Assembly (NCBI GenBank): GCA_016182785.1
Contig: JACPFU010000043.1
Span: forward strand, 1-64,000
From: Lysobacterales bacterium
GTDB taxonomy: Bacteria; Pseudomonadota; Gammaproteobacteria; Xanthomonadales; Ahniellaceae
Direction: 5' to 3'
DNA: 64,000 nt
Of this stretch, positions 1-10,454 are shown piece by piece; position 1 is the first letter of the stretch, and every line of letters begins with the position of its first letter. Position numbers and translations under genes: made by a program. The notes under the pieces were generated by a model. The model did not search any database, was not told where the DNA came from, and saw only the letters and a program-made list of their open reading frames with translations.

Positions 1-1152
<1,152 letters not shown>

Positions 1153-1175
1153 GCAACGACCGAAACATCACGAGC

Positions 1176-1201
1176 ATCGCGGGGTGTGCGCGCCCCGCGA
1201 T
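1176..1201 (+). promoter_or_regulatory. Hairpin between tuf and rpsJ
   Basis: Perfect 9-bp inverted repeat, ATCGCGGGG (1176-1184) against CCCCGCGAT (1193-1201), with an 8-base loop. It ends 9 bases before the rpsJ Shine-Dalgarno. There is no T-run after it, so it is not an obvious terminator. It may be a leader structure for the S10 cluster or an mRNA processing signal; the function is inferred from position only. Confidence 0.4.
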
Positions 1202-1224
1202 CCGTCAACAAGAAGGACACGGCA

Positions 1225-1536
1225 ATGGCAGACCAGAAAATCCGAATTCGTCTCAAGGCTTTCGATCACCGCTTGATCGACAAGTCCGCGAGCGAGATCG
1301 TCGAAACCGCGAAGCGTACCGGCGCGCAAGTGCACGGTCCGATTCCGCTTCCGACGAAGATCGAGCGTTACACCGTGCTGGTCTCGCCGCACGTGGACAA
1401 GGACGCGCGTGACCAGTACGAGACCCGTACCCACAAACGCGTTCTGGATATTGTCGATCCCAACGACAAGACCGTGGATGCGCTGATGAAGCTTGACCTC
1501 GCCGCTGGCGTGGACGTCCAGATCAAGCTGTATTAA
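1225..1536 (+). CDS. rpsJ: 30S ribosomal protein S10
   Basis: Small-subunit protein of the 30S head; in enterobacteria the same protein also acts as NusE in antitermination complexes. 103 residues, the same length as in E. coli, with the typical [11 protein letters not shown] start and the THKR segment of the S10 fold. The ATG at 1225 is preceded by AGAAGGA (1211-1217) at 7 bases; an upstream in-frame GTG at 1186 would add an unrelated N-terminal piece and overlaps the hairpin, so it was not used. First gene of the S10 cluster, 23 bp before rplC. Confidence 0.98.
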   Translation: MADQKIRIRLKAFDHRLIDKSASEIVETAKRTGAQVHGPIPLPTKIERYTVLVSPHVDKDARDQYETRTHKRVLDIVDPNDKTVDALMKLDLAAGVDVQIKLY

Positions 1537-1559
1537 AGCGCCGCAATTAGGACAGGAAC

Positions 1560-2207
1560 ATGAGTATTGGTTTGGTAGGCCGCAAGTGCGGCATGACGCG
1601 GGTCTTCACTGAAGACGGTGTGTCGGTACCGGTGACGCTGATCGAGGCGTCCCCGAACCGCATCACGCAGGTGAAGACCAAGGAAACGGATGGCTATTCG
1701 GCGATCCAGGTGACGGCCGGGAAGAAGCGCGCTGCGCTTGTGACCAAGCCGATGGCCGGGCACTACGCCAAGGCCAAGGTCGAGGCCGGTCGCGGTCTCT
1801 GGGAGTTCCGCCTGGAAGATGCGGAAGTCGCCAAGTACGCCGTCGGCGGCGAACTCAAGGCGGACGAATTGTTCAAGGTCGGGCAGGCGGTGGATGTCGC
1901 CGGTGTGACCAAGGGCAAGGGCTTCCAGGGCACGATCAAGCGCCACCATTTCACGATGGGCGACGCAACCCACGGTAACTCGCTGTCGCATCGCGCCCCG
2001 GGCTCGATCGGCCAGCGCCAGACTCCGGGTCGTGTGTTCCCCGGCAAGAAGATGTCCGGCCACATGGGTGCGGTCAACCAGACTTCGATGAACCTCGAAG
2101 TGGTGCGCATCGACGCAGAGCGCGGCCTGATCGCGATCCGCGGTGCGGTGCCGGGTGCTCCGGGCGGCGACGTGATCGTGCGTCCCGCAGCCAAAGCGGC
2201 GAAGTGA
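1560..2207 (+). CDS. rplC: 50S ribosomal protein L3
   Basis: Large-subunit protein that binds near the 3' end of 23S rRNA and reaches toward the peptidyl-transferase centre. 215 residues (E. coli 209). The opening [11 protein letters not shown] and the [20 protein letters not shown] segment around residues 149-168, which holds the glutamine that PrmB methylates in E. coli, are both intact. AGGA at 1549-1552 lies 7 bases before the ATG. Its TGA stop overlaps the Shine-Dalgarno of rplD. Confidence 0.98.
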   Translation: MSIGLVGRKCGMTRVFTEDGVSVPVTLIEASPNRITQVKTKETDGYSAIQVTAGKKRAALVTKPMAGHYAKAKVEAGRGLWEFRLEDAEVAKYAVGGELKADELFKVGQAVDVAGVTKGKGFQGTIKRHHFTMGDATHGNSLSHRAPGSIGQRQTPGRVFPGKKMSGHMGAVNQTSMNLEVVRIDAERGLIAIRGAVPGAPGGDVIVRPAAKAAK

Positions 2208-2218
2208 GGAGCCCAGTC

Positions 2219-2821
2219 ATGGAACTGAACATCATTGACAGCAAGAAGCCGCTGAGCGTCTCGGACGAAGTGTTCGGACGCGCCTACAGCGAAGACCTGG
2301 TGCACCAGGTGGTCAACGCATTCCGCGCTGCCGGCCGCGCCGGTACCAAGGCGCAGAAGTCGCGTTCGGACCTGTCGGGCACGACCAAGAAGTTCAAGAA
2401 GCAGAAGGGCGGCGGTGCGCGTCATGGCGACTACCGCGCCCCGATCTTCGTCGGCGGCGGCGTCACCTTTGCCGCGCGTCCGCGCAGCTTCGAGCAGAAG
2501 GTCAACCGCAAGATGTACCGCGGCGCGATCGCGACGATCCTGTCGGAACTGGCGCGCAGCGGTCGGCTCAAGGTGGTCGAGAATTTCGACGTGGAAGCGC
2601 CGAAGACCAAGCAGCTCAACGCCCGCATCGAGGCGTTGGGCGGCGGCAAGACGCTGATCGTCACCGAGAACGGCAGCCAGAACCTGTTCCTCGCCGCGCA
2701 GAACCTGCCCTACGTGGGCGTGGTCGATGTCGCCGGCCTGAGTCCGGTGGATCTGGTGTACGCCGACAACGTCCTGATGACCGTGGACACGGTCAAGAAG
2801 ATCGAGGAGTGGCTGGCATGA
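2219..2821 (+). CDS. rplD: 50S ribosomal protein L4
   Basis: Large-subunit protein lining the exit tunnel; in E. coli it also represses its own S10 operon. 200 residues (E. coli 201). The long basic loop ([18 protein letters not shown], about residues 58-76) that enters the tunnel is present. The start is ATG 2219, with GAGGAG at 2206-2211 overlapping the rplC stop; an upstream in-frame codon at 2204 is too close to any ribosome-binding site. The 3' end overlaps rplW by 4 bases. Confidence 0.98.
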   Translation: MELNIIDSKKPLSVSDEVFGRAYSEDLVHQVVNAFRAAGRAGTKAQKSRSDLSGTTKKFKKQKGGGARHGDYRAPIFVGGGVTFAARPRSFEQKVNRKMYRGAIATILSELARSGRLKVVENFDVEAPKTKQLNARIEALGGGKTLIVTENGSQNLFLAAQNLPYVGVVDVAGLSPVDLVYADNVLMTVDTVKKIEEWLA

Positions 2822-3114
2822 GCAACGAACGACTGTTGCAGGTTCTGCGGTCGCCGCTCGTTTCCGAGAAGAGCGCGCGCATCCAGGAAAGTGCCAACCA
2901 GTACGTCTTCGAGGTCGCGTCGACCGCGACCAAGGCGGACGTGAAGATGGCTGTCGAAGAACTGTTCAAGGTCAATGTCAAGGCGGTCAACGTCTTGAAC
3001 GTCAAGGGCAAGACCAAGGCGTTCAAGGGTCGACTCGGTGGTCGCGGTGGTTTCCGCAAGGCGTACGTGAGCCTTGCCGAGGGCCAGACGATCGACATCG
3101 TGGCCAAGGCCTGA
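2818..3114 (+). CDS. rplW: 50S ribosomal protein L23
   Basis: Large-subunit protein at the exit of the polypeptide tunnel, where trigger factor and SRP dock. 98 residues (E. coli 100), including the EKSARIQ motif near the N-terminus and the basic beta-hairpin [16 protein letters not shown]. The ATG sits in an ATGA overlap with the rplD stop, and GAGGAG (2804-2809) lies 8 bases before it, so translation is probably coupled to rplD. An earlier in-frame start at 2809 would fall on that Shine-Dalgarno and was not used. Confidence 0.98.
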   Translation: MSNERLLQVLRSPLVSEKSARIQESANQYVFEVASTATKADVKMAVEELFKVNVKAVNVLNVKGKTKAFKGRLGGRGGFRKAYVSLAEGQTIDIVAKA

Positions 3115-3125
3115 GGTAAGCACAC

Positions 3126-3953
3126 ATGGCACTGATTACATTCAAGCCGACTTCGCCCGGGCGCCGCCAGATGGTGCGCGTGTCGACGCAGGGTCTGCAC
3201 AAGGGCGGCCCGCTGGCTGCCCTGACCGAGTCGCAGGGCAAGAGCGGCGGCCGCAACAACCACGGTCGCATCACCACCCGGCATCAGGGTGGTGGTCACA
3301 AGCAGAACTACCGCATCATCGACTTCAAGCGTGACAAGGAAGGCATTGCCTGCCGCGTCGAGCGCGTCGAATACGACCCGAACCGGACCGCGCACATCGC
3401 GCTGGTCTGCTACGCCGATGGCGAGCGTCGCTACATCATCTCGCCCAAGGGCCTGAAGGTGGGCGACCAACTGATCGCCGGCAAGGATGCGCCGATCAAG
3501 GTCGGCAACTCGATGCCGCTGATCAACATCCCGGTCGGTACCACGGTGCACTGCATCGAAATGCGTCCCGGCAAGGGCGCGCAGATCGCACGCAGCGCGG
3601 GTGCGGGTGCCCAACTGATTGCCCGCGACCAGGGTTACGCCACGCTGCGTCTGCGCTCGGGCGAGATGCGCAAGGTGCCGTCCGACTGCCGCGCGACGAT
3701 CGGCGAAGTCGGCAACAACGAGCACAGCCTGCGCAAGATCGGCAAGGCCGGCGCCCAGCGCTGGCGCGGTATCCGTCCGACCGTTCGCGGTGCAGCGATG
3801 AACCCGGTCGACCACCCGCATGGTGGTGGTGAGGCGCGTGCCGGACAGGGCAACCCGCATCCGGTTTCGCCCTGGGGCCAGCCGAGCAAGGGTTACAAGA
3901 CGCGCAAGAACAAGCGCACGCAGGGTTCCATCGTTCGCGACCGCAGGGGTTAA
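3126..3953 (+). CDS. rplB: 50S ribosomal protein L2
   Basis: Conserved large-subunit protein needed for subunit association and peptidyl transfer. 275 residues (E. coli 273). The central OB and SH3-like domains are followed by the signature [13 protein letters not shown] (about residues 225-237), whose His is the residue implicated in peptidyl transferase function. GAGG (3113-3116), overlapping the rplW stop, serves as ribosome-binding site. Only 6 bp separate it from rpsS. Confidence 0.98.
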   Translation: MALITFKPTSPGRRQMVRVSTQGLHKGGPLAALTESQGKSGGRNNHGRITTRHQGGGHKQNYRIIDFKRDKEGIACRVERVEYDPNRTAHIALVCYADGERRYIISPKGLKVGDQLIAGKDAPIKVGNSMPLINIPVGTTVHCIEMRPGKGAQIARSAGAGAQLIARDQGYATLRLRSGEMRKVPSDCRATIGEVGNNEHSLRKIGKAGAQRWRGIRPTVRGAAMNPVDHPHGGGEARAGQGNPHPVSPWGQPSKGYKTRKNKRTQGSIVRDRRG

Positions 3954-3959
3954 TCGACT

Positions 3960-4235
3960 ATGCCACGTTCACTCAAGAAGGGTCCGTTCGTGGACCTGCA
4001 CCTGGCGAAGAAGGTTGATACCGCTGTCGCCACCAGCAGCAAGCGTCCGATCAAGACCTGGTCGCGCCGCTCGATGATTTTGCCGGAGATGGTCGGGCTG
4101 ACCATTGCCGTGCACAACGGCAAGGCGCACGTCCCGGTTCTCGTCAACGAGAACATGGTCGGGCACAAGCTTGGCGAATTCGCTGTCACGCGCACCTTCA
4201 AGGGGCACGGCGGCGACAAGAAGTCGGGCAAGTAA
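3960..4235 (+). CDS. rpsS: 30S ribosomal protein S19
   Basis: Small-subunit head protein that pairs with S13 and contacts the A-site finger of 23S rRNA. 91 residues (E. coli 92), starting [11 protein letters not shown] and ending in the basic [12 protein letters not shown] tail typical of the family. An AGGGG stretch 10 bases upstream, inside the end of rplB, is the only Shine-Dalgarno-like element. Its stop codon merges with the rplV ribosome-binding site. Confidence 0.98.
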   Translation: MPRSLKKGPFVDLHLAKKVDTAVATSSKRPIKTWSRRSMILPEMVGLTIAVHNGKAHVPVLVNENMVGHKLGEFAVTRTFKGHGGDKKSGK

Positions 4236-4247
4236 GGAGCGATGACC

Positions 4248-4583
4248 ATGGAAGCCAAAGCCATCCACCGTACCGCCCGCATTTCGCCGCAGAAGGCGCG
4301 CCTGGTCGCAGACCAGGTGCGCGGCCTTCCGGTCGGACGCGCCACCAACATCCTGACGTTCAGCACCAAGAAGGCTGCGGAAATCGTCCGGAAGGTGCTG
4401 CAGTCCGCGATCGCGAACGCAGAAAACAACCAGGGCGCCGATATCGACGAACTGAAGGTCACCCAGATCTTCGTCGACGAAGGCCCGACCATGAAGCGCA
4501 TGCATGCCCGAGCGAAGGGCCGCGGTACGCGCATTATCAAACGCACGAGCCACATCACTGTGGTCGTGGGTTCCGGCAAGTAA
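4248..4583 (+). CDS. rplV: 50S ribosomal protein L22
   Basis: Large-subunit protein whose extended beta-hairpin lines the narrow part of the exit tunnel, a site of macrolide-resistance changes. 111 residues from ATG 4248 (E. coli 110). Two in-frame ATGs occur, at 4242 and 4248; AGGAG at 4235-4239 is only 2 bases from the first and 8 from the second, so the second is preferred. Helical part with [14 protein letters not shown] near the N-terminus; hairpin tip [15 protein letters not shown] near residues 84-98. Confidence 0.96.
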   Translation: MEAKAIHRTARISPQKARLVADQVRGLPVGRATNILTFSTKKAAEIVRKVLQSAIANAENNQGADIDELKVTQIFVDEGPTMKRMHARAKGRGTRIIKRTSHITVVVGSGK

Positions 4584-4595
4584 GCGAGGACGACG

Positions 4596-5366
4596 ATGGG
4601 TCACAAAGTTCATCCCACCGGCATCCGCCTTGGAATCTCCAAGGACTGGAATTCGACCTGGTATTCGGGGAAGAAAGACTTCGCCGCCTACCTTGCTGCC
4701 GACCTGAAGGTTCGCGAGATGCTGCGCGAGCGACTGGCTGCCGCCGGTATCTCGCGCATCCAGATCGAGCGCCCGGCCAAGACCGCACGCGTCACCATCC
4801 ACACGGCACGTCCGGGTGTGGTGATCGGCAAGAAGGGCGAGGACATCGAGAAGCTGCGCAAGGACGTGTCCGACATGATGGGCGTTCCGACGCACATCAA
4901 CGTGTCGGAAGTGCGCAAGCCCGAACTCGACGCCCAGCTCGTGGCCGAGTCGATCGCGCAGCAACTGGAGCGCCGCATCATGTTCCGCCGCGCGATGAAG
5001 CGCTCGGTCGGCAATGCGATGCGGCTCGGTGCCCTCGGCATCAAGGTCAACGTCGCCGGTCGCCTCAATGGCGCCGAGATCGCGCGCACCGAGTGGTATC
5101 GCGAAGGTCGCGTGCCGCTGCATACGCTGCGCGCCGACATCGACTACGGTTTTGCCCAGGCCAAGACCACCTACGGCATCATCGGCATCAAGGTCTGGAT
5201 CTACAAGGGCGACATCTTCGATCTCGCCGCGGCGACGGCGGAAGCCGCCAATGCCGACAAGAACGAGCGCAACGAGCGTTCGGAACGTCCGAGCCGCGAG
5301 CGCGGCGATCGTCAGGATCGCGGCGACCGTGGTGACCGTGGCGACCGCTCGGGCCGGGGAGCTTAA
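4596..5366 (+). CDS. rpsC: 30S ribosomal protein S3, with Asp/Arg/Gly-rich tail
   Basis: Small-subunit protein at the mRNA entry tunnel, where it contributes to helicase activity. 256 residues against 233 in E. coli. The KH domain ([16 protein letters not shown], about residues 70-85) and the C-terminal domain are ordinary. The extra length is a low-complexity tail from about residue 219, first Asn/Glu/Arg-rich, then repeats of Asp-Arg-Gly, ending SGRGA. GAGGA lies 5 bases before the ATG. The tail is in frame and followed directly by rplP, so it is probably real; its role is unknown. Confidence 0.97.
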   Translation: MGHKVHPTGIRLGISKDWNSTWYSGKKDFAAYLAADLKVREMLRERLAAAGISRIQIERPAKTARVTIHTARPGVVIGKKGEDIEKLRKDVSDMMGVPTHINVSEVRKPELDAQLVAESIAQQLERRIMFRRAMKRSVGNAMRLGALGIKVNVAGRLNGAEIARTEWYREGRVPLHTLRADIDYGFAQAKTTYGIIGIKVWIYKGDIFDLAAATAEAANADKNERNERSERPSRERGDRQDRGDRGDRGDRSGRGA

Positions 5367-5369
5367 GTC

Positions 5370-5783
5370 ATGCTGCAACCATCCCGAACCAAGTACCGCA
5401 AGGTATTCAAGGGCCGCAACCGCGGGCTCTCGCACAACGGAGCCAATGTCAGTTTCGGTGAATACGGTCTGAAGGCGACCACCCATGGTCACCTGACTGC
5501 TCGCCAAATCGAGGCCGGCCGTCGTACAATCTCGCGCTTCGTCAAGCGTGGCGGCAAGCTCTGGATCCGAGTGTTCCCGGACAAGCCGATCTCGCGCAAG
5601 CCGGTTGAAGTCCGCATGGGCAGCGGCAAGGGCAACGTGGAATTCTGGGTCGCGGTCGTCGCTCCCGGTCGCGTCCTTTACGAGATGGAAGGTGTACCCG
5701 AGGCTACGGCGCGCGAAGCGTTCCGGCTTGCCGCGGCGAAGCTTTCCATTCAGACCACCTTCGTGACGCGTACGGTGCGCTAA
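5370..5783 (+). CDS. rplP: 50S ribosomal protein L16
   Basis: Large-subunit protein that organises the A-tRNA site region of 23S rRNA. 137 residues (E. coli 136), with [11 protein letters not shown] at the N-terminus and the [16 protein letters not shown] segment near residues 82-97 that carries the arginine hydroxylated by YcfD/RoxA in relatives. GGGGAG (5356-5361), inside the end of rpsC, lies 8 bases before the ATG. The TAA stop shares its last base with the rpmC start. Confidence 0.98.
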   Translation: MLQPSRTKYRKVFKGRNRGLSHNGANVSFGEYGLKATTHGHLTARQIEAGRRTISRFVKRGGKLWIRVFPDKPISRKPVEVRMGSGKGNVEFWVAVVAPGRVLYEMEGVPEATAREAFRLAAAKLSIQTTFVTRTVR

Positions 5784-5968
5784 TGGATATCAAGAAACTT
5801 CGCGAAAAGTCAGCCGTCGACCTGCAGAAGCACGTCGGCGAGCTGCGCAAGGAACAGTTCAATCTGCGCATGCAGCGCGGGACCGGTCAGCTCGCGCACC
5901 CGCACGAGATCAAGCGCGTGCGTCGAGAGATCGCCCGCACCAAGACCGTGCTCGGCGAGAAGAAGTGA
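5783..5968 (+). CDS. rpmC: 50S ribosomal protein L29
   Basis: Small two-helix protein near the tunnel exit, beside L23. 61 residues (E. coli 63); the helix ends carry the family pattern [17 protein letters not shown] and [10 protein letters not shown]. The ATG overlaps the rplP stop by one base (TAATG) and there is no separate Shine-Dalgarno, so translation is very likely coupled to rplP. Confidence 0.97.
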   Translation: MDIKKLREKSAVDLQKHVGELRKEQFNLRMQRGTGQLAHPHEIKRVRREIARTKTVLGEKK

Positions 5969-5978
5969 GAAGGCCGTC

Positions 5979-6239
5979 ATGACTGATACCAACAAGGCGC
6001 TGCGCACGATCGAAGGTCGCGTTGTCAGCAACAAGATGCAGAAGACCGTGACGGTGGTGATCGAACGCCTCCAGTCGCACACGTTGTACGGCAAGGCCCT
6101 GCGGCGCACGACCAAGGTCCATGCCCACGACGAGAGCGGCAAGTGCCAGGAAGGCGACAAGGTGCGCATCGCAGAATGCGCGCCGATGTCGAAGACCAAG
6201 AACTGGCGCGTCGTCGAAGTCGTCGAGAGCGCGGGCTGA
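5979..6239 (+). CDS. rpsQ: 30S ribosomal protein S17
   Basis: OB-fold protein that binds helix 11 of 16S rRNA early in 30S assembly. 86 residues (E. coli 84); the motifs [14 protein letters not shown] and [16 protein letters not shown] are those of the bacterial family. A purine-rich GAGAAGG sequence over the rpmC stop provides the ribosome-binding site. The C-terminus ends VVEVVESAG, within the usual range. Confidence 0.98.
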   Translation: MTDTNKALRTIEGRVVSNKMQKTVTVVIERLQSHTLYGKALRRTTKVHAHDESGKCQEGDKVRIAECAPMSKTKNWRVVEVVESAG

Positions 6240-6252
6240 GGAGCCAGACACC

Positions 6253-6621
6253 ATGATCCAGATGCAATCCCATCTCGCGGCGGCCGACAACAGCGGCGCA
6301 CGCGAACTGATGTGTATCAAGGTGCTCGGCGGCTCGAAGCGCCGTTATGCCGGAATTGGCGACATCATCAAGGTGTCGATCAAGGACGCCATTCCGCGCG
6401 GCAAGGTCAAGAAGGGCGAGGTCTATGACGCCGTCGTCGTGCGCACCCGCAAGGGCGTGCGTCGGCCGGACGGTTCGCTGATCCGCTTCGATGGCAACGC
6501 CGCCGTCCTGCTCAACAACAAGCTCGAGCAGATCGGCACGCGCATCTTCGGACCGGTGACCCGCGAGTTGCGCGGCGAGCGGTTCATGAAGATCGTCTCG
6601 CTGGCGCACGAAGTGCTCTGA
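6253..6621 (+). CDS. rplN: 50S ribosomal protein L14
   Basis: Large-subunit protein forming intersubunit bridges B5 and B8; it is also the docking site of the silencing factor RsfS in bacteria. 122 residues (E. coli 123), starting [17 protein letters not shown] and ending [18 protein letters not shown] (6238-6243) lies 9 bases before the ATG. First gene of the spc-type segment, although nothing in the sequence separates it from the S10 segment. Confidence 0.98.
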   Translation: MIQMQSHLAAADNSGARELMCIKVLGGSKRRYAGIGDIIKVSIKDAIPRGKVKKGEVYDAVVVRTRKGVRRPDGSLIRFDGNAAVLLNNKLEQIGTRIFGPVTRELRGERFMKIVSLAHEVL

Positions 6622-6632
6622 GGGACTAGCCG

Positions 6633-6965
6633 ATGAAACGCATCAAGAAAGGCGACCAGGTTCTGGTGATCGCCGGAAAGAACAAGGGTTCGAAGGGCGA
6701 AGTGCTGCGCGTTGTCGAAGACAAGGTCGTGGTGCAGAACATCAACCTGATCAAGCGCCACACGAAGCCGAATCCGCAGGCCAACCAGCCTGGTGGCATC
6801 GTCGAGCGCGAGGCTCCGATTCACGTCTCGAACGTGATGCTCCTGAACACCGTCACCGGAAAGGGCGAACGCGTCGGTTTCAAGACGCTGGCACCGACCG
6901 CGCCGGGCGAAAAGCCCCGCAAGGTTCGTGTCTTCCGCAAGTCCGGTGAAATGGTGGACGCATAA
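6633..6965 (+). CDS. rplX: 50S ribosomal protein L24
   Basis: Assembly-initiator protein that binds the 5' domain of 23S rRNA and sits at the tunnel exit. 110 residues (E. coli 104). A KOW motif (about residues 5-31, [20 protein letters not shown]) opens the protein, and [21 protein letters not shown] follows. GAGGGA overlaps the rplN stop as ribosome-binding site. The gap to rplE is 9 bp. Confidence 0.98.
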   Translation: MKRIKKGDQVLVIAGKNKGSKGEVLRVVEDKVVVQNINLIKRHTKPNPQANQPGGIVEREAPIHVSNVMLLNTVTGKGERVGFKTLAPTAPGEKPRKVRVFRKSGEMVDA

Positions 6966-6974
6966 GGAATCACC

Positions 6975-7517
6975 ATGGCTACCCGTTTTGAACAACATTA
7001 CAAAGACGTCGTCGTCCCGCAGTTGATGCAGCGCTTCGGGTACAAGAACCCGATGCAGGTGCCGCGCCTGGTCAAGATCACCCTGAACATGGGCGTGGGC
7101 GAGGCTGCCGCGAACAAGAAGGTGCTCGACAACGCGCTCGACGACATGACCAAGATCGCCGGCCAGAAGCCGGTCGCGACGAAGGCGCGCGTTTCCGTGG
7201 CGACCTTCAAGATCCGCGACGGCTGGCCGATCGGCGCCAAGGTCACGCTGCGCCGTGCGCGCATGTTCGAGTTCCTAGATCGCCTGATCACCATCGCGTT
7301 GCCGCGAGTGCGCGACTTCCGTGGTGTCAGTGGGCGTTCCTTCGATGGCCGCGGCAACTACAACTTCGGCATCAAGGAACAGATCATCTTCCCGGAAATC
7401 AACTTCGACGCCATCGACGCGCTGCGCGGCATGGACATTGCGATCACCACGACCGCGAAGTCCGATGCCGAGGCCAAGGCGCTGCTCGAAGGCTTCAAGT
7501 TCCCGTTCCGCAACTAA
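6975..7517 (+). CDS. rplE: 50S ribosomal protein L5
   Basis: 5S rRNA-binding protein of the central protuberance that touches P-site tRNA and S13. 180 residues (E. coli 179). Family motifs seen are [13 protein letters not shown] (about residues 32-44), the loop [20 protein letters not shown] and the [18 protein letters not shown] stretch near 128-145. AAGGAA lies 7 bases before the ATG. All core residues expected for 5S binding appear present. Confidence 0.98.
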   Translation: MATRFEQHYKDVVVPQLMQRFGYKNPMQVPRLVKITLNMGVGEAAANKKVLDNALDDMTKIAGQKPVATKARVSVATFKIRDGWPIGAKVTLRRARMFEFLDRLITIALPRVRDFRGVSGRSFDGRGNYNFGIKEQIIFPEINFDAIDALRGMDIAITTTAKSDAEAKALLEGFKFPFRN

Positions 7518-7536
7518 TCAGAACCGAGAGTCCTTC

Positions 7537-7842
7537 ATGGCAAAGACGTCCATGGTCAATCGCGACATCAAGCGCGCCAAGACCGTCAAGAAATACGCGG
7601 CGAAGCGCGCCGAACTGAAGCGTCAGTCGGTCGACCCCAAGGTCTCGTTCGAGGATCGCATGGAAGCGATCAAGCAACTGCAGAAGTTGCCGCGTGATGC
7701 CAGTCCCTGCCGCCAGCGCAATCGCTGCGAGCTGTCCGGACGCTCGCGCGGCGTGTACAGCAAGTTCGGTCTCGGCCGCAACAAGCTCCGCGAAGCCACC
7801 ATGCGTGGCGACGTGCCGGGCCTGCGCAAGGCGAGCTGGTAA
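7537..7842 (+). CDS. rpsN: 30S ribosomal protein S14, long form
   Basis: Small-subunit head protein. 101 residues, the zinc-independent long form found in most proteobacteria, with the RQRNRC and [18 protein letters not shown] signatures. It has two cysteines, at about positions 53 and 59, but not the paired CXXC motifs of zinc-binding S14, so zinc binding is unlikely. The start is ATG 7537 after GAGAG; the frame is open upstream but without homology. A 54-bp spacer separates it from rpsH, longer than most gaps in this cluster. Confidence 0.97.
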   Translation: MAKTSMVNRDIKRAKTVKKYAAKRAELKRQSVDPKVSFEDRMEAIKQLQKLPRDASPCRQRNRCELSGRSRGVYSKFGLGRNKLREATMRGDVPGLRKASW

Positions 7843-7896
7843 GTCCCATCCACAATCGGTACCGGATATCGGTGCTATCTCACGGAGCTTTATCCC

Positions 7897-8295
7897 ATGA
7901 GCATGACTGATCCTATCGCCGACATGTTCACCCGCATCCGCAACGGTCTCGCGATCGGCAAGGTGTCGGTGAAGATGCCGGCTTCAAAGGTCAAGTTGGC
8001 AATCGCCAAGGTCCTCAAAGACGAGGGCTACATCAACGATGTCGCCGTGCGCGACCTCGAAGGCAACAAGAAGGAGCTCGAAATCGCGCTCCGCTACTAC
8101 CTGGGCAAGCCGGCGATCGATCGCCTGCAGCGTGTCAGCAAGCCCGGGCTGCGTCAGTATCGCGGCAAGGACCAGCTGCCGCAGGTCCTGAACGGCCTCG
8201 GTGTGTCCATCGTTTCCACGTCGTCCGGCATCATGACCGACGCGCAGGCCCGCGCGAAGGGCTTGGGTGGCGAAGTCATCTGCCTCGTCGCCTAA
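7897..8295 (+). CDS. rpsH: 30S ribosomal protein S8
   Basis: Binds helix 21 of 16S rRNA in the 30S platform; in E. coli it also represses the spc operon by binding the L5 region of the mRNA. 132 residues (E. coli 130), with [17 protein letters not shown] at the start and the [20 protein letters not shown] signature near residues 107-126. GGAG lies 11 bases before the ATG. Confidence 0.98.
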   Translation: MSMTDPIADMFTRIRNGLAIGKVSVKMPASKVKLAIAKVLKDEGYINDVAVRDLEGNKKELEIALRYYLGKPAIDRLQRVSKPGLRQYRGKDQLPQVLNGLGVSIVSTSSGIMTDAQARAKGLGGEVICLVA

Positions 8296-8307
8296 GGAGA
8301 CAGCCCC

Positions 8308-8832
8308 ATGTCACGAGTTGCCAAGAAGCCGATCGCCCTCGCCAAGGGCATCGAGTGCAGTGTTTCCGGCAGTGTCATCACCGTCAAGGGCCCGAAGGGC
8401 ACGTTGACGACGGCGCGTCCGCAGAATGTCGATGTCAAGATCGAGAACGGCGTGGTCACGTTGGCCGCGTCCGGCGACGACATGGCCATGGCCGGCACGC
8501 TGCGCGCGTTGCTGAACAACATGGTCTCCGGCGTTGCCAATGGGTTCGAGCGCAAGCTGGAGCTGGTTGGCGTCGGTTACCGCGCGGCGATGCAGGGCAA
8601 GGATCTGAACCTGTCGCTCGGGTTCTCGCACCCGGTGCTGTTCACGCCGCCTGCCGGTCTGACGATCGAGACGCCCACCCAGACGGAAATCGTCATCAAG
8701 GGCGCCGACAAGCAGGTCGTCGGGCAGGCCGCGGCCAAGATCCGCGCCTTCCGTCCGCCGGAGCCCTACAAGGGCAAGGGCGTGCGTTATGCCGGCGAGA
8801 AGATCACGCTGAAAGAAGCGAAGAAAGCGTAA
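8308..8832 (+). CDS. rplF: 50S ribosomal protein L6
   Basis: Large-subunit protein near the GTPase-associated centre. 174 residues (E. coli 177), two tandem RNA-recognition-like domains; the second carries the family signature [16 protein letters not shown] (about residues 151-166). AAGGAG, just after the rpsH stop, is 8 bases before the ATG. Confidence 0.98.
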   Translation: MSRVAKKPIALAKGIECSVSGSVITVKGPKGTLTTARPQNVDVKIENGVVTLAASGDDMAMAGTLRALLNNMVSGVANGFERKLELVGVGYRAAMQGKDLNLSLGFSHPVLFTPPAGLTIETPTQTEIVIKGADKQVVGQAAAKIRAFRPPEPYKGKGVRYAGEKITLKEAKKA

Positions 8833-8858
8833 GTGCGGGTCGACTGAGGATACCCACC

Positions 8859-9209
8859 ATGGAAAAGAACCTTTCCCGTCTGCGCCGCGCCAAGAAGACG
8901 CGCGCGCACATTCGCAACCTCGGCGTCGCGCGCTTGTCGGTGCATCGTTCGAGCCAGCATCTCTATGCCCAGGTCTTTTCGGCCGATGGCAAGGTGCTTG
9001 CCGCTGCCAACACGCTGCAGGACGACGTCGTCGCCGGGCTGAAGGGAACCAAGAACAAGGCAGCCGCGGCTGCGGTCGGCAAGGCCATCGCGGAACGTGC
9101 GAAGGCCGCAGGCATCGAGACGGTCGCTTTCGACCGTTCCGGGTTCCTGTATCACGGCCGCGTTGCTGCGCTCGCCGATGCCGCCCGCGAGGGTGGCTTG
9201 AAGTTCTAA
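8859..9209 (+). CDS. rplR: 50S ribosomal protein L18
   Basis: 5S rRNA-binding protein of the central protuberance. 116 residues (E. coli 117), with a basic N-terminus ([15 protein letters not shown]) and the C-terminal [20 protein letters not shown] signature. The start is ATG 8859 after TGAGGATA; the same frame is open upstream across rplF, but only this part matches L18. It is followed by an 84-bp gap before rpsE, the widest within the spc segment. Confidence 0.98.
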   Translation: MEKNLSRLRRAKKTRAHIRNLGVARLSVHRSSQHLYAQVFSADGKVLAAANTLQDDVVAGLKGTKNKAAAAAVGKAIAERAKAAGIETVAFDRSGFLYHGRVAALADAAREGGLKF

Positions 9210-9257
9210 GCGTCAGGATTTACCCACAACTCCAAGCGGCCCAGCCGCAAATCATGC

Positions 9258-9278
9258 CGCCGCGCCCCGTGCGCGGCG
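9258..9278 (+). other. Intercistronic hairpin between rplR and rpsE
   Basis: Perfect 8-bp stem CGCCGCGC/GCGCGGCG with a 5-base loop inside the rplR-rpsE gap. No T-run follows, and genes essential to the same operon continue beyond it, so full termination is unlikely. It may mark an mRNA processing or stability element; the function is unproven. Confidence 0.35.
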
Positions 9279-9293
9279 AGCCACAGGTGAGAT

Positions 9294-9806
9294 ATGAGCA
9301 ACAACGATCGTGAGCAAGGCGACGGCCTCCAGGAGAAGCTGATCGCAGTGAATCGTGTGGCCAAGACCGTGAAGGGTGGCCGCCAGATGAGTTTCACCGC
9401 ACTGACCGTCGTCGGCGACGGCGAAGGCCGCGTCGGCCTCGGTTATGGCAAGGCGCGCGAAGTGCCGGCCGCGATCGCGAAGGCGATGGACCGCGCGCGC
9501 AAGGCGATGGTCAAGGTGTCGCTGAAGAACGGCACGCTGCAGTACGCGGTGAAGGCCAACCACGGTGCGGCGCGGGTGTTCATGCAGCCGGCATCGGAAG
9601 GTACCGGCGTCATCGCCGGCGGCGCGATGCGCGCCGTGTTTGAAGTCGTGGGTGTGCGCAACGTGCTGGCCAAGGCGGTCGGCTCGCGCAACCCGATCAA
9701 TCTGGTGCGCGCCACGATCAAGGGCCTGCAGGCGATCCAGTCGCCGGCCGACATCGCGGCGAAGCGCGGCAAGAAGCTTGAAGACCTGGTGCCAAGCCAT
9801 GACTAA
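9294..9806 (+). CDS. rpsE: 30S ribosomal protein S5
   Basis: Small-subunit protein at the decoding-fidelity region, partner of S4. 170 residues (E. coli 167). The N-terminal dsRNA-binding-type domain and the motif [22 protein letters not shown] (quoted in two parts: [16 protein letters not shown] at about 50-65, then DRARKA) are present. AGGTGA is close to the ATG. Its stop lies 8 bases inside rpmD. Confidence 0.98.
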   Translation: MSNNDREQGDGLQEKLIAVNRVAKTVKGGRQMSFTALTVVGDGEGRVGLGYGKAREVPAAIAKAMDRARKAMVKVSLKNGTLQYAVKANHGAARVFMQPASEGTGVIAGGAMRAVFEVVGVRNVLAKAVGSRNPINLVRATIKGLQAIQSPADIAAKRGKKLEDLVPSHD

Positions 9807-9990
9807 GAAGACCGATTCGACCGTTACCGTTCGCCTCGTCAAGAGCCCGAACAGCTGCCCGGCGATCCACCGCCTGAGCGTCAAGGCGCTCGGCCTCGGC
9901 AAGCTCAACAGCGTTCGTACCCTCAAGGACTCACCGCAGGTACGTGGCCTGATCAACAAGGTCAACTACCTCGTCCGCGTCGAAAACTGA
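9799..9990 (+). CDS. rpmD: 50S ribosomal protein L30
   Basis: Small non-essential large-subunit protein. 63 residues (E. coli 59) with the [17 protein letters not shown] core and the [20 protein letters not shown] helix. The ATG lies inside the last codons of rpsE (8-base overlap), so translation is probably coupled. The frame is open upstream, but only the segment from 9799 resembles L30. Confidence 0.97.
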   Translation: MTKKTDSTVTVRLVKSPNSCPAIHRLSVKALGLGKLNSVRTLKDSPQVRGLINKVNYLVRVEN

Positions 9991-10016
9991 TCGCCGCGAA
10001 GCACAGGAGAATTCTC

Positions 10017-10451
10017 ATGCGTCTCAACACCATCAAGCCCGCCGACGGCGCACGCACCGCGCGTACCCGCGTCGGCCGCGGCATCGGTTCCGGTCTCGGA
10101 AAGACCGCGGGTCGCGGCCACAAGGGTTCCTACGCGCGCACCGGCAAGGGCAAGATCAAGCCCGGCTTCGAGGGCGGCCAGATGCCGCTGCAGCGGCGCC
10201 TGCCCAAGGTCGGCTTCCGCTCCAAGCTCAAGGCTGACACCGCCGAGATCCGTCTGTACCAGCTCGAGTCGCTGGCCGACACCAACGTCGACCTGGCCGC
10301 GTTGATCGCTGCCAACCTGATCGACGCGCGCGCCAAGAAGTGCAAGGTGGTCGCCAAGGGTGAGGTGAAGCGCGCCTATACGCTGAAAGGGTTGCTGGCA
10401 ACGGCCGGTGCCAAGGCTGCGATCGAGGCAGCCGGCGGCAAGATGGAGTAA
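10017..10451 (+). CDS. rplO: 50S ribosomal protein L15
   Basis: Late-assembly 23S rRNA-binding protein. 144 residues, identical in length to E. coli. The long basic glycine-rich N-terminal extension ([18 protein letters not shown], about residues 22-39) is followed by the globular domain. AGGAG is 7 bases before the ATG. The stop is 3 bp from secY, the standard spc-operon order. Confidence 0.98.
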   Translation: MRLNTIKPADGARTARTRVGRGIGSGLGKTAGRGHKGSYARTGKGKIKPGFEGGQMPLQRRLPKVGFRSKLKADTAEIRLYQLESLADTNVDLAALIAANLIDARAKKCKVVAKGEVKRAYTLKGLLATAGAKAAIEAAGGKME

Positions 10452-10454
10452 GGC

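Noticed and set aside
1186..1224. Upstream GTG start for rpsJ
   Set aside because: It would add 13 residues unrelated to S10 and begin inside the hairpin; ATG 1225 has a good Shine-Dalgarno.
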